The notes beneath the pieces were generated by a model. That model had not been told where the DNA came from, did no database searches, and worked only from the letters and a program-made list of their open reading frames with translations. Positions 25,358 through 33,094 of a DNA stretch of 64,000 nucleotides are shown piece by piece. The stretch comes from Nakamurella lactea DSM 19367. GTDB taxonomy: Bacteria; Actinomycetota; Actinomycetes; Mycobacteriales; Nakamurellaceae. The stretch spans positions 496,001-560,000 of the forward strand of contig NZ_AUFT01000001.1 of NCBI RefSeq assembly GCF_000426645.1, in the 5' to 3' direction. How positions within the stretch are numbered: position 1 is the first letter of the stretch; every line of letters begins with the position of its first letter. The position numbers and the translations under genes are program-made.

Positions 25358-26335
25358 ATGACCACCACCACCTCAGCCGACCTCGCACCCGGGGGCCGCC
25401 GTGGCCCCCGGGGCGGTCCCGGCGGCCCCCGGGGCGGTCCGCGCTGGACGCCCTACGCCATGGTCGCACCGCTGATCACGGTGCTCGCGCTGGTCCTGCT
25501 GGTACCGCTGGTCCGGCTGATCATGGTCTCGGGACAGGAGTACGGGCTCGACCAGCTGATCGGCGGCAAGCCGGTCCGTTGGGTCGGCCTGGACAACTTC
25601 GTGAAAGTCCTGACGTCCCAGGACTTCTACGACGCGCTCTGGCGAACGGTGAAGTTCGTGGTGGTCTCGGTCGCCCTGACGATCGGTCTCGGGCTGGCCC
25701 TTGCCCACCTGCTGGCCAAGGTCTCCGCGCCGGTCCGGGTGTTCCTGCTGCTGTCGCTGGTCACCGTCTGGGCAATGCCGCCGATCATCGCGATGCCGAT
25801 CTGGCGGTGGCTGATCGACCAGCGGTTCGGCGTGCTGAACTACGGCCTGTACAAGGCCGGGCTGCTCCCGACCCGGACCTTCAACTGGTTCGCCGAGCCG
25901 TTCACCGGCTGGATGGTGATCACCGCCATCGTGGTGTGGGGCGCGCTGCCCTTCGTGGTGATCAGCCTGCATGCGGCGATGACGGCGGTGTCCGCCGATC
26001 ATGTCGAGGCGGCCCGACTGGACGGTGCCGGGGCGTGGCGGGTCTTCACCGCCGTGACCCTGCCGGCCATTCGCTCCACCCTGCTGATCGTCACCACGCT
26101 CTCGATCATCTGGAACTACCGGGTGTTCGCCCAGATCTGGCTGTTGCGCGACATCGGGGCGAACAAGGATTCGTACTACACCCTTGGCATCTGGTCGTAC
26201 GTGGAATCGTTTTCCAACAAGGACTTCGGGTACGGAGCTGCCATCGCACTGGTCAGCGTTGTGCTGCTGGCGGCGCTGTCTGCGGTGGCGGTGCGGCACG
26301 TGCTGCGCAGCGCCGCCGACGAGAACGGGAGCTGA
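25358..26335 (+). CDS. Sugar ABC transporter permease (MalF-like)
   Basis: A 325-residue permease with six helices and a Gly/Arg/Pro-rich N-terminal tail of about 30 residues coded by a very GC-rich repeat-like stretch (25388-25440). The permease loop DHVEAARLDGAGAWRVFTAVTL is the EAA motif that contacts the ATPase. It starts nine bases after the binding-protein stop and is followed by the MalG-like partner three bases after its own stop. Confidence 0.92.
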   Translation: MTTTTSADLAPGGRRGPRGGPGGPRGGPRWTPYAMVAPLITVLALVLLVPLVRLIMVSGQEYGLDQLIGGKPVRWVGLDNFVKVLTSQDFYDALWRTVKFVVVSVALTIGLGLALAHLLAKVSAPVRVFLLLSLVTVWAMPPIIAMPIWRWLIDQRFGVLNYGLYKAGLLPTRTFNWFAEPFTGWMVITAIVVWGALPFVVISLHAAMTAVSADHVEAARLDGAGAWRVFTAVTLPAIRSTLLIVTTLSIIWNYRVFAQIWLLRDIGANKDSYYTLGIWSYVESFSNKDFGYGAAIALVSVVLLAALSAVAVRHVLRSAADENGS

Positions 26336-26338
26336 CCG

Positions 26339-27247
26339 ATGGCGATCTCCACCGCGCCGGATCCGGTGCGCATTCCGACGGCGTCCACCCCCGGGCGTCC
26401 GCCGCGTCAGCGCCGTCGTTTGGGTCGAACGGTGCGCCGATCCGGATGGAATCTGCTGGGCGTGCTGGTCGGTCTGGTGATGATCTTCCCGGTGTACTGG
26501 ATGGTCTCCAGTTCGTTCAAGACCGGGATCAACCTGCGTCGGGTGACGCCGCAGTGGTTCCCGTCGCCGTTCACCTTCGACTCCTATGCCCGGGCCTTCG
26601 CCCAGCCGCGGTTCCTCGGCAGTCTGCTGAACAGCGTGCTGGTGGTGACGGGTGCCGCACTCGCCGCATTGGTGATCGGCTTCCTGGCCGCGCTGGCGCT
26701 GGCGCGGATGAACTTTCGCGGCCGGGGCGCGCTGGTGATCCTGGTGATCGCCATCCAGATGGTGCCGATCGAGGGCCTGATCATCCCGATGTACCTGATG
26801 CTCAACAAAGCCGGGCTGACGGATTCCGCCTTTGGCCTCATCCTTGCCTACCTCTCGTTCGTGCTGCCGTTCACCGTCTGGATGCTGCGCGGCTTCATCG
26901 CCGCGGTGCCCAAGGACCTCGAGGAGGCGGCCATGGTCGACGGCTGCAGCCGGGGCCAGGCGTTCCGCCGGATCATCCTGCCGCTGGCCGCGCCCGGGTT
27001 GGTCGCCACCACGGTGTTCGCGGTGATCCAGGCCTGGAACGAGTACCTGTTCGCCTACGTCCTGCTGAAGAAGAACGACAAGCAGACCATCACCGTGTGG
27101 CTGGACACCTTCATCACCACCAAGGGCGTCGACTGGGGGGCGCTGATGGCCGCCTCCACCCTGGTCGCGCTGCCGATCGTGGTGTTGTTCGCCCTGATCC
27201 AGCGCAAGGTGGCCGCCGGCATCACCGCCGGCGCGGTGAAGGGATGA
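26339..27247 (+). CDS. Sugar ABC transporter permease (MalG-like)
   Basis: A 302-residue permease of the CUT1 type. It has a YWMVSSSFKTG segment after helix 1 and the EAA loop DLEEAAMVDGCSRGQAFRRI, plus a C-terminal AVKG end typical of MalG-like proteins. It pairs with the MalF-like subunit. No ATPase gene follows; the next gene, a glycosidase, overlaps its stop by ATGA. The importer must therefore use an ATPase encoded elsewhere, as with MsiK in Streptomyces. Confidence 0.93.
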   Translation: MAISTAPDPVRIPTASTPGRPPRQRRRLGRTVRRSGWNLLGVLVGLVMIFPVYWMVSSSFKTGINLRRVTPQWFPSPFTFDSYARAFAQPRFLGSLLNSVLVVTGAALAALVIGFLAALALARMNFRGRGALVILVIAIQMVPIEGLIIPMYLMLNKAGLTDSAFGLILAYLSFVLPFTVWMLRGFIAAVPKDLEEAAMVDGCSRGQAFRRIILPLAAPGLVATTVFAVIQAWNEYLFAYVLLKKNDKQTITVWLDTFITTKGVDWGALMAASTLVALPIVVLFALIQRKVAAGITAGAVKG

Positions 27248-28713
27248 CGACGACCCGGTTGCCGCGCGATCTCGTCGCAGCGGCCGAGTCGGTCCTGCTG
27301 CCCTGTTTCGACGGCACCACCGCGCCGGACTGGGTGCGCCGCAGGCTGTCCGAGTCGCTCGGTGGCGTGTGCCTGTTCGCGAGGAACGTACGGGACGACG
27401 AACAGGTGCGGGAGCTGACCCTGTCGCTGCGCGCCGAGCGGGACGAATTGGTGGTGGCCATCGATGAGGAGGCCGGCGATGTCACCCGGCTGGACGCGCC
27501 GACCGGTTCGCCGTACCCCGGGGCGGCAACGCTCGGCCGGCTGGACGAGCCACAGCTGACCCGTTCCGTCGGCTACCTGGTCGGCCGACGGCTGTCCGCG
27601 GCCGGCGTGACGTTGAACTTCGCCCCGTGTGCCGATGTGGCCTCGGACCCGGCGAACCCCGTGATCGGGACCCGTTCGTACGGACCGGATCCGGTGTTGG
27701 TCGCACGCCACACCGCCGCCTATATCCAAGGACAGCAGGCGGCCGGGGTGGCCGCCTGTGCCAAGCATTTCCCCGGTCACGGCGCGACCGACACCGACAG
27801 CCACCTGGACGTCGCGACCTTGGCCGGCGACCTGGAGTTGTTCAGGGCCGGCGATCTGCTGCCGTTCGCGGCAGCGATCGGGGCCGGGGTGGCCGCGGTG
27901 ATGTCCGGCCATCTTCTGGTGCCGGCCGTCGACCATCGCCCGGCGACCGTCTCCCCCCGGTGGCTCACCGAGATCCTGCGCGGGGAGATGGGTTTCGACG
28001 GGGTGATCGTCAGTGACGCGTTGGAGATGCGCGCGATCTCCGGGCCGGACGGCGCCTCCGGAATCCCCGACGGCGCGGTGGCGGCGCTGGCCGCCGGCGC
28101 CGATCTGCTGTGTCTGGGCGGCCGGCCGCACAGCGCGGAGTTGTTGGATGCGATCACCACCGCGGTCATCGACGCGGTGCACGAGGGCCGGCTCGCCGAG
28201 CAGCGACTGTTCGACGCCGCTGCGCGAGTCCGTACGCTGAGCACGACGCCGCCGGCCGCGCCGGCAGCAACCCCGGCCGCGGTGAACCTGTCCGCCGCCG
28301 CCCGGCGGGCACTGCAGATCGCCGGGCCGCTTCCGCAGTGGTCGGAACCGGTTCTGGTGCTGCGCTGCGAGGGCACCCCGAACATCGCCGTCGGCGACAT
28401 CCCGTGGGGGCCAGTGAGTATCGGAGCCGCGGTGGACGAACGTGAGTATGGTCCGGACAGCCGGCCGCCGGAGGCGGACCTGCGCAGCGCCGGCACCGTT
28501 ATCGTGCTGACCAGGGACCGGCACCGGCATCGCTGGATGCGGGACTTGCTGGCCACCGTCCGGACGGTCCGGCCGGACGCGGTGCTGCTGGAACTGGGAC
28601 TTACCGGGGTCGAGGCGGCCCTTGCTCCGGCGGTTGCCGGCTACGGGGCGACCATGGTCAACACACGGGCGGCGCTCGATGCGCTGGGTGCGCCGGTCGA
28701 CGGGTCACAATGA
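27244..28713 (+). CDS. nagZ: GH3 beta-N-acetylhexosaminidase (NagZ-like)
   Basis: A 489-residue glycoside hydrolase family 3 enzyme. The NagZ-type loop KHFPGHGATDTDSH (residues 174-187) provides the His/Asp pair characteristic of beta-N-acetylglucosaminidases, and the nucleophile is Asp258 in VIVSDALEM. NagZ enzymes cleave GlcNAc from GlcNAc-anhydroMurNAc muropeptides or from other N-acetylhexosaminides. No signal peptide is present, so it should act in the cytoplasm on imported sugar, in keeping with the transporter genes it is coupled to. Residues after about 330 form an additional C-terminal region I do not recognise. It overlaps the permease upstream and the ROK gene downstream by ATGA. 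Confidence 0.9.
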   Translation: MTTTRLPRDLVAAAESVLLPCFDGTTAPDWVRRRLSESLGGVCLFARNVRDDEQVRELTLSLRAERDELVVAIDEEAGDVTRLDAPTGSPYPGAATLGRLDEPQLTRSVGYLVGRRLSAAGVTLNFAPCADVASDPANPVIGTRSYGPDPVLVARHTAAYIQGQQAAGVAACAKHFPGHGATDTDSHLDVATLAGDLELFRAGDLLPFAAAIGAGVAAVMSGHLLVPAVDHRPATVSPRWLTEILRGEMGFDGVIVSDALEMRAISGPDGASGIPDGAVAALAAGADLLCLGGRPHSAELLDAITTAVIDAVHEGRLAEQRLFDAAARVRTLSTTPPAAPAATPAAVNLSAAARRALQIAGPLPQWSEPVLVLRCEGTPNIAVGDIPWGPVSIGAAVDEREYGPDSRPPEADLRSAGTVIVLTRDRHRHRWMRDLLATVRTVRPDAVLLELGLTGVEAALAPAVAGYGATMVNTRAALDALGAPVDGSQ

Positions 28714-29954
28714 CCCTGATGGATCCCGATCACGACGATCAGCGCTCGACGCCTGCGGGCGGCCGCAGCGCCGATTCGCCGCGGCTGCTGCGCGAGATCA
28801 ACGACCAGGTGGTACTGGGGCTGCTGCTCGAGCAGGGTCCGATGACCAGGGCAACGATCGGTCAGCAGTCCGGCCTGTCCAAGCCGACCGTGTCGTCGCT
28901 GCTGAGTCGGCTGGAGCAACGAAGCCTGGTGGTGACCACCGGCGAGATCGCCAACGGCCCGGGGCCGCGGGCGCGGATCTACGCGGTGAATCCGACTGCG
29001 GCCTACGTGATCGGCATTCACGTCGAACAGCACGGTTGCGTCGCCGCGCTGGCCGGACTCACCGGAGAGATCGTGGCCAGCTGCACCGTCGACGTGCCGG
29101 CCCGGCGCCGGTCCGCACCGGTCGACGAGATCGGCCGGGCGGTGTCCGGGGTGCTGGCCAAGGCGGGAGTGTCCGGCGACGACGTCCAGCAGGTGCTGAT
29201 CGCCACCCCTGGGGTGATCGACCCGGTCACCGGTGCGCTGCGTCATGCCCGGCACCTCAGTGGCTGGGAGTCGCCGGATCTGATCGCCGAGCTGACAAGC
29301 ACCTTGGGCATCCGGGTCTCGCACGGCAACGACGTGAACCTGGCGGCCGTCGCCGAAGGCGTGCACGGATCGGCCAAGGGCCAGCACGACTACGCCCTGC
29401 TCTGGCTGGATCGCGGCGTCGGGCTCGGGATGGTGTTGGACGGCCGGCTGCGACACGGCGCGCACGGCGGCGCCGGCGAGGTCGGCTACCTACCGGTACC
29501 CGGGGTCGAGCGTCCGCGGGTCGACCGCGGGGCCCCAGGCGCCTTCCAGCAGCTGGTCGGCGGGCAGAGTCTGCACGCCTTGGCCCGCCGCTACGGCATC
29601 CGCCGGCGGGAGCCGGCGGCGATCGTCACCGCGGCCCTGGCCGCAGGCGCGGCGGGCCAACCGCTGATCGACGAACTGGCTGACGGGGTGGCGACGGGCG
29701 CAGCCGCCATCACCACCCTGCTGGACCCGGGTCTGCTGGTGCTGGGCGGCCCGGTCGGGTTGGCCGGCGGAAACGTTTTGCTGGACAAGGTTCTTGTCCG
29801 GATGCGACAGATCTCCTTCGTCCGGCCGCAGGTGGTGCTCAGCACGGTTACCGCCGACGGGGTGCTGCGCGGCGCGGTCGAGGTGGCGCTGAACGAGGCC
29901 AGGACCGTGCTGTTCGGTCGGCAACGGCCGGGATTGCCGGCCGGCGCGGTCTGA
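28710..29954 (+). CDS. ROK-family transcriptional regulator
   Basis: A 414-residue NagC/Mlc-type regulator. The MarR-like winged helix (about residues 25-85, MTRATIGQQSGLSKPTVSSLLSRLEQ) is followed by a sugar-kinase-like ROK domain with HGNDVNLAAVAEG and GAHGGAGEVGYLPV. The zinc-binding Cys cluster (CxCGxxGC) that normally follows the GE.G motif is absent: the segment reads PGVERPRVDRGAPGAFQQLVGG without any Cys. The Gly-rich ATP site is also only partly kept. It probably senses a sugar from the coupled importer and hydrolase and controls the operon. Confidence 0.92.
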   Translation: MTLMDPDHDDQRSTPAGGRSADSPRLLREINDQVVLGLLLEQGPMTRATIGQQSGLSKPTVSSLLSRLEQRSLVVTTGEIANGPGPRARIYAVNPTAAYVIGIHVEQHGCVAALAGLTGEIVASCTVDVPARRRSAPVDEIGRAVSGVLAKAGVSGDDVQQVLIATPGVIDPVTGALRHARHLSGWESPDLIAELTSTLGIRVSHGNDVNLAAVAEGVHGSAKGQHDYALLWLDRGVGLGMVLDGRLRHGAHGGAGEVGYLPVPGVERPRVDRGAPGAFQQLVGGQSLHALARRYGIRRREPAAIVTAALAAGAAGQPLIDELADGVATGAAAITTLLDPGLLVLGGPVGLAGGNVLLDKVLVRMRQISFVRPQVVLSTVTADGVLRGAVEVALNEARTVLFGRQRPGLPAGAV

Positions 29955-29978
29955 GCCGGCCGGCAGACCGACCGCCGA

Positions 29979-31436
29979 CTACCCCGCGTCGCTGGAGCGT
30001 TCGGCCGCCAGCACCTCGTGCGTCTTCGACGGCCGGGTGCCGGCCGTGGCGTTCTCGGATCCGGTGAAGGCGCCGCGATACTGCCGGGCGGGATGTCCGT
30101 GCGCCACCTGCGGTGAGTCGCCACCCAGCAGCTTCTCCCGGAAAGTACCTGCGATGTACTCGGTCTGCACCCGTCCGCGTCGTTGAAGTTCCGGCACCAC
30201 CAGCTCGACGAAGTCGGTGAAGGTGCCGGGTGTGATGGCGTAGGCGATGTTGAAACCGTCCACCCCGCCGACCTCCATCCACCTTTCCAACTCGTCCGCG
30301 ACCGTCTGGGGGCTGCCGACCAGCACCGGACCGAGTCCGCCGATCGAGCGGTGCTTGACGATCTCCAACGGCGTCCAGGTCCGACCGGACTTGTCGGCCT
30401 CCAGCAGTTCCAGCGTGGAGCGCAACGCATCGTTCTGCACCGCTCGCAGCGGCTCGTCCGGATCGAGATCGCCGAAGTCGAGTCCGGTCCAGCCGCCGTA
30501 GAAGGCGAGCATTCCCTCGCCGGAGGCATATTCGAGATACTCGTCGTACTTGGCCCGCGCCTTGGCATCCGTCTCGTCGGTGATCACCGTCAACAGGGCG
30601 AAGATCTTGACGTCGTCGCGCCCTCGACCGGCCTGTTCGGCCCGGTCGCGGATGTCGTCGGTGACCGCCCTGGCCGTCTCCGGCGTCGGCGGCGCGATGA
30701 ACACGCCCTCCCCATGTTTGGCCGCGAATCCACGGCCGCGGGGCGACGCTCCGGCCTGGAAGATCACCGGCGTCCGCTGCGGGCTCGGCTCGAACAGCGC
30801 GATCCCTGGCACATCGAAGTACTCACCGTGATGGTTGATCGGGTGCACCTTGGTCGGGTCGGTGAACACGCCCCGCTCGCGGTCGCGAATCACCGCACCG
30901 TCGTCCCAGCTGCCCTCCCACAGCTTGTAGGTGACGTCAAGGAACTCGTCGGCCAGGTCGTAACGCTTGTCGTGGGCGACCTGGGTCGTCATCCCGAGAT
31001 TGCGGGCAGCCGAGTCGAGGTAGCTGGTCACCACGTTCCAGGCGATCCGGCCCTTGGTCAGGTGATCGAGGGTGGCGAACTTGCGGGCCAGCGCATAGGG
31101 CAGCTCGTAGGTGAGCGCCGAGGTGACGCCGAAGCCGAGATGCTCGGTCACCATCGCCATCGCCGGCACCTGGAAGAACGGATCGTTCACCGGGACCTGG
31201 TCGGCGTCCACCAGTGAGGTCTCCACCGAACCGCGGTACACGTCATACACACCCACAACGTCGGCAATGAAGATCGCGTCGAACCGCCCGCGCTCCAACA
31301 CCTTCGCCAGATCGGTCCAGTACTCCAGGTCCTTGTACCGCCAGGCCTGGGAGTCCGGATGCCGCCAGGTTCCCGCCGCCTGGTGACTCACGCAGGTCAT
31401 GTCGAACGCATTGAGGATCATCCGTTGTTGTGCCAT
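29979..31436 (-). CDS. Luciferase-like flavin-dependent monooxygenase (NtaA/SnaA/DszA type)
   Basis: A 485-residue TIM-barrel monooxygenase of the nitrilotriacetate/pristinamycin/dibenzothiophene-sulfone group. Evidence is the N-terminal LNAFDMTC, WRHPDSQAWRYKDLEYWTDLA, FIADVVGVYDVY, LDHLTKGRIAWNVVTSYLDSAARN and the late GVDGFNIAYAITPG. It would need a separate FMN reductase. The substrate is unknown; alkane sulfonates, chelators and organosulfur compounds are typical. ATG 31436 has GAAGGGAA about ten bases upstream and matches the family start. The tail beyond about residue 445 is less conserved in appearance. It is convergent with the ROK gene. Confidence 0.9.
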   Translation of the reverse strand: MAQQRMILNAFDMTCVSHQAAGTWRHPDSQAWRYKDLEYWTDLAKVLERGRFDAIFIADVVGVYDVYRGSVETSLVDADQVPVNDPFFQVPAMAMVTEHLGFGVTSALTYELPYALARKFATLDHLTKGRIAWNVVTSYLDSAARNLGMTTQVAHDKRYDLADEFLDVTYKLWEGSWDDGAVIRDRERGVFTDPTKVHPINHHGEYFDVPGIALFEPSPQRTPVIFQAGASPRGRGFAAKHGEGVFIAPPTPETARAVTDDIRDRAEQAGRGRDDVKIFALLTVITDETDAKARAKYDEYLEYASGEGMLAFYGGWTGLDFGDLDPDEPLRAVQNDALRSTLELLEADKSGRTWTPLEIVKHRSIGGLGPVLVGSPQTVADELERWMEVGGVDGFNIAYAITPGTFTDFVELVVPELQRRGRVQTEYIAGTFREKLLGGDSPQVAHGHPARQYRGAFTGSENATAGTRPSKTHEVLAAERSSDAG

Positions 31437-31572
31437 GCCGGGCGTTCCCTTCGTCGGGCTTCCCGGCGTCGTCCGCGGACCCGGGTTCGACGCCGAAGCT
31501 ACCCGCAGCCGAATCGGAAGAACCCGTCGGAGGCTGTCCTTCCCAACCGTTGGGACGGGTGGGCCGACGCGC

Positions 31573-32538
31573 TCAGGGTCGGCCGATGGCGGTGATCGCG
31601 TCGACGACCAGATCCCAGAACGCCGGTGCGTCCAGGGTGATCGCCACGTCCGTGTCCAGCCGTGCACCGTCCCGGCCGAGGAAGTCGCAGACCGTCATCC
31701 CAGCGGTGAGCCGGCCGGCCAGCTCCACCTCGACGTGCGCCGGACGGACCGTCATCACCGACGGGTCGATCACCCTGGCCACCGCGCACGGGTCGTGCAC
31801 CGGCGGGTCGCCGAAGCCCTGTTCCGCACGGTAGTTGGCGCCATAGGCGGCCAGCAGGTCGACCACGAACTGTGCCGCCGGCGTTCCGATATCGGAAATC
31901 CGTTGCTGCACGGCAGGTGTGGCCAGAGCCTGATGGGTCAAGTCGATGCCGACCATGGTCACCTGCCACGGCGCGGTGAAGACGATCTGGGCGGCCTCCG
32001 GGTCGACGGCGATGTTGAACTCAGCGGCCGGCGTCACGTTTCCCTTGCTGTACCCGCCGCCCATCAGCACTACCTCGGCGACCCGCTCGACGATCGCCGG
32101 ACACTTGCGGACAGCCAGCGCGATGTTCGTCAGCGGAGCTGTCGGGACCAAGGTGATGCTGCCCGGCGGATTGTCCATCACGGTGTCGATGATCAGGTCG
32201 ACTCCGTGTCGATCATCCAGCGGCACAGTCGGTTCGGGAAGCACCGGGCCATCCATACCGGACTCGCCGTGGATCGCCGCCGCGGTCCGGATCGGCCTGA
32301 TCAACGGGACCGCGGAACCGGCTGCGATCGGCACTCCGGTCATGCCACAGACGGTGGCGACCACCCTGGCGTTGTGCGTCACCTTGTCCAGGGTCTGGTT
32401 ACCACCGACCGTGGTGATGCCGACCAGCTGCACCCCGGGGTCGCCGTGCGCGAGCATGATCGCGATGGCGTCATCGTGTCCCGGATCGCAATCGATCAGG
32501 ATGCGCCGCGGTTCGCCGCCCCGGTTCCCAGCAGTCAT
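31573..32538 (-). CDS. Inosine-uridine preferring nucleoside hydrolase family protein
   Basis: A 321-residue hydrolase that would cleave the N-glycosidic bond of ribonucleosides to base and ribose. The Ca-binding aspartate cluster DCDPGHDDAIAI is at residues 16-27; VGGNQTLDKVTHNA, EVVLMGGGYSKGNVTP, EFNIAVDPEAAQIVF and the C-terminal HDPCAVARVIDP are all present. It ends near the usual family length (310-325). It is on the same strand as the monooxygenase but 136 nt apart. Ribose released here could feed a ribokinase, such as the one encoded at 44.3 kb, but there is no direct linkage. Confidence 0.92.
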   Translation of the reverse strand: MTAGNRGGEPRRILIDCDPGHDDAIAIMLAHGDPGVQLVGITTVGGNQTLDKVTHNARVVATVCGMTGVPIAAGSAVPLIRPIRTAAAIHGESGMDGPVLPEPTVPLDDRHGVDLIIDTVMDNPPGSITLVPTAPLTNIALAVRKCPAIVERVAEVVLMGGGYSKGNVTPAAEFNIAVDPEAAQIVFTAPWQVTMVGIDLTHQALATPAVQQRISDIGTPAAQFVVDLLAAYGANYRAEQGFGDPPVHDPCAVARVIDPSVMTVRPAHVEVELAGRLTAGMTVCDFLGRDGARLDTDVAITLDAPAFWDLVVDAITAIGRP

Positions 32539-32617
32539 CGGTGCTCGCTCCTCGGTCTCGTCCGCCCCGTTGCATCCGCCTCGTGTCATCGCGAACCGGC
32601 GTTGCTGCCGGCCGTGG

Positions 32618-33070
32618 CTATCGCCAGCCTGCCTCGTTGCTGCCGGTCTCGTAGCCGACCGAGGTCCGGAAGGTCCAGTCGGAGCCGGTCTTGTGCTCGA
32701 AGGCCACCGGCGCCACATACAGCAGTTCCTCGGCGCCCAGGTCCCAGGTGTCGGACATCGCCGACGGATCCTGCAACACCTTCTGCCACACCTGCCGGCC
32801 GGAGGCGACCACCGCGCACCGCGCATACAGGAAGACCTCCTTGGACAGCGGGAACGCCGGGCTCTCCGGACCGTCGGCGGTGTCCCGGATCGGCTGCGCC
32901 ATCCGATCCCGGGAATCGATCGCGTGCAGCGCGCTCGCCAGGTGCTCGGCGAAGGACTCGATCCGCTCGGTGTCGCCCTGGGTGAGGTTCTCGGTCAGCA
33001 CGGCGACGCCCTCGGGCTCGGCCCTGCCGTGCAGGCCGGCGATCAGCTCCCAGAATTCCTCGTCAGTCAT
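32618..33070 (-). CDS. DUF4240 domain protein
   Basis: A 150-residue soluble, acidic protein matching the DUF4240 pattern (TDEEFWELIAGLHG at the start, then a RIESFAEHLASALHAID helix and FLYARCAVVASGRQVWQKVL). No catalytic motif is known for this family, which often occurs as a stand-alone gene in actinobacteria. It lies 24 nt downstream of dhaM on the same strand and could be co-transcribed with it, but a functional tie is not evident. Confidence 0.8.
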   Translation of the reverse strand: MTDEEFWELIAGLHGRAEPEGVAVLTENLTQGDTERIESFAEHLASALHAIDSRDRMAQPIRDTADGPESPAFPLSKEVFLYARCAVVASGRQVWQKVLQDPSAMSDTWDLGAEELLYVAPVAFEHKTGSDWTFRTSVGYETGSNEAGWR

Positions 33071-33094
33071 GGGTAGATCATGCCCGATCGACGG

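Noticed and set aside
25579-28713. A 1044-codon open frame spanning permease and hydrolase genes
   Set aside because: Its first 555 codons are off-frame translation of two clear permeases with Arg/Gly/Ala-rich composition; only the part from ATG 27244 is a real protein (NagZ-like).
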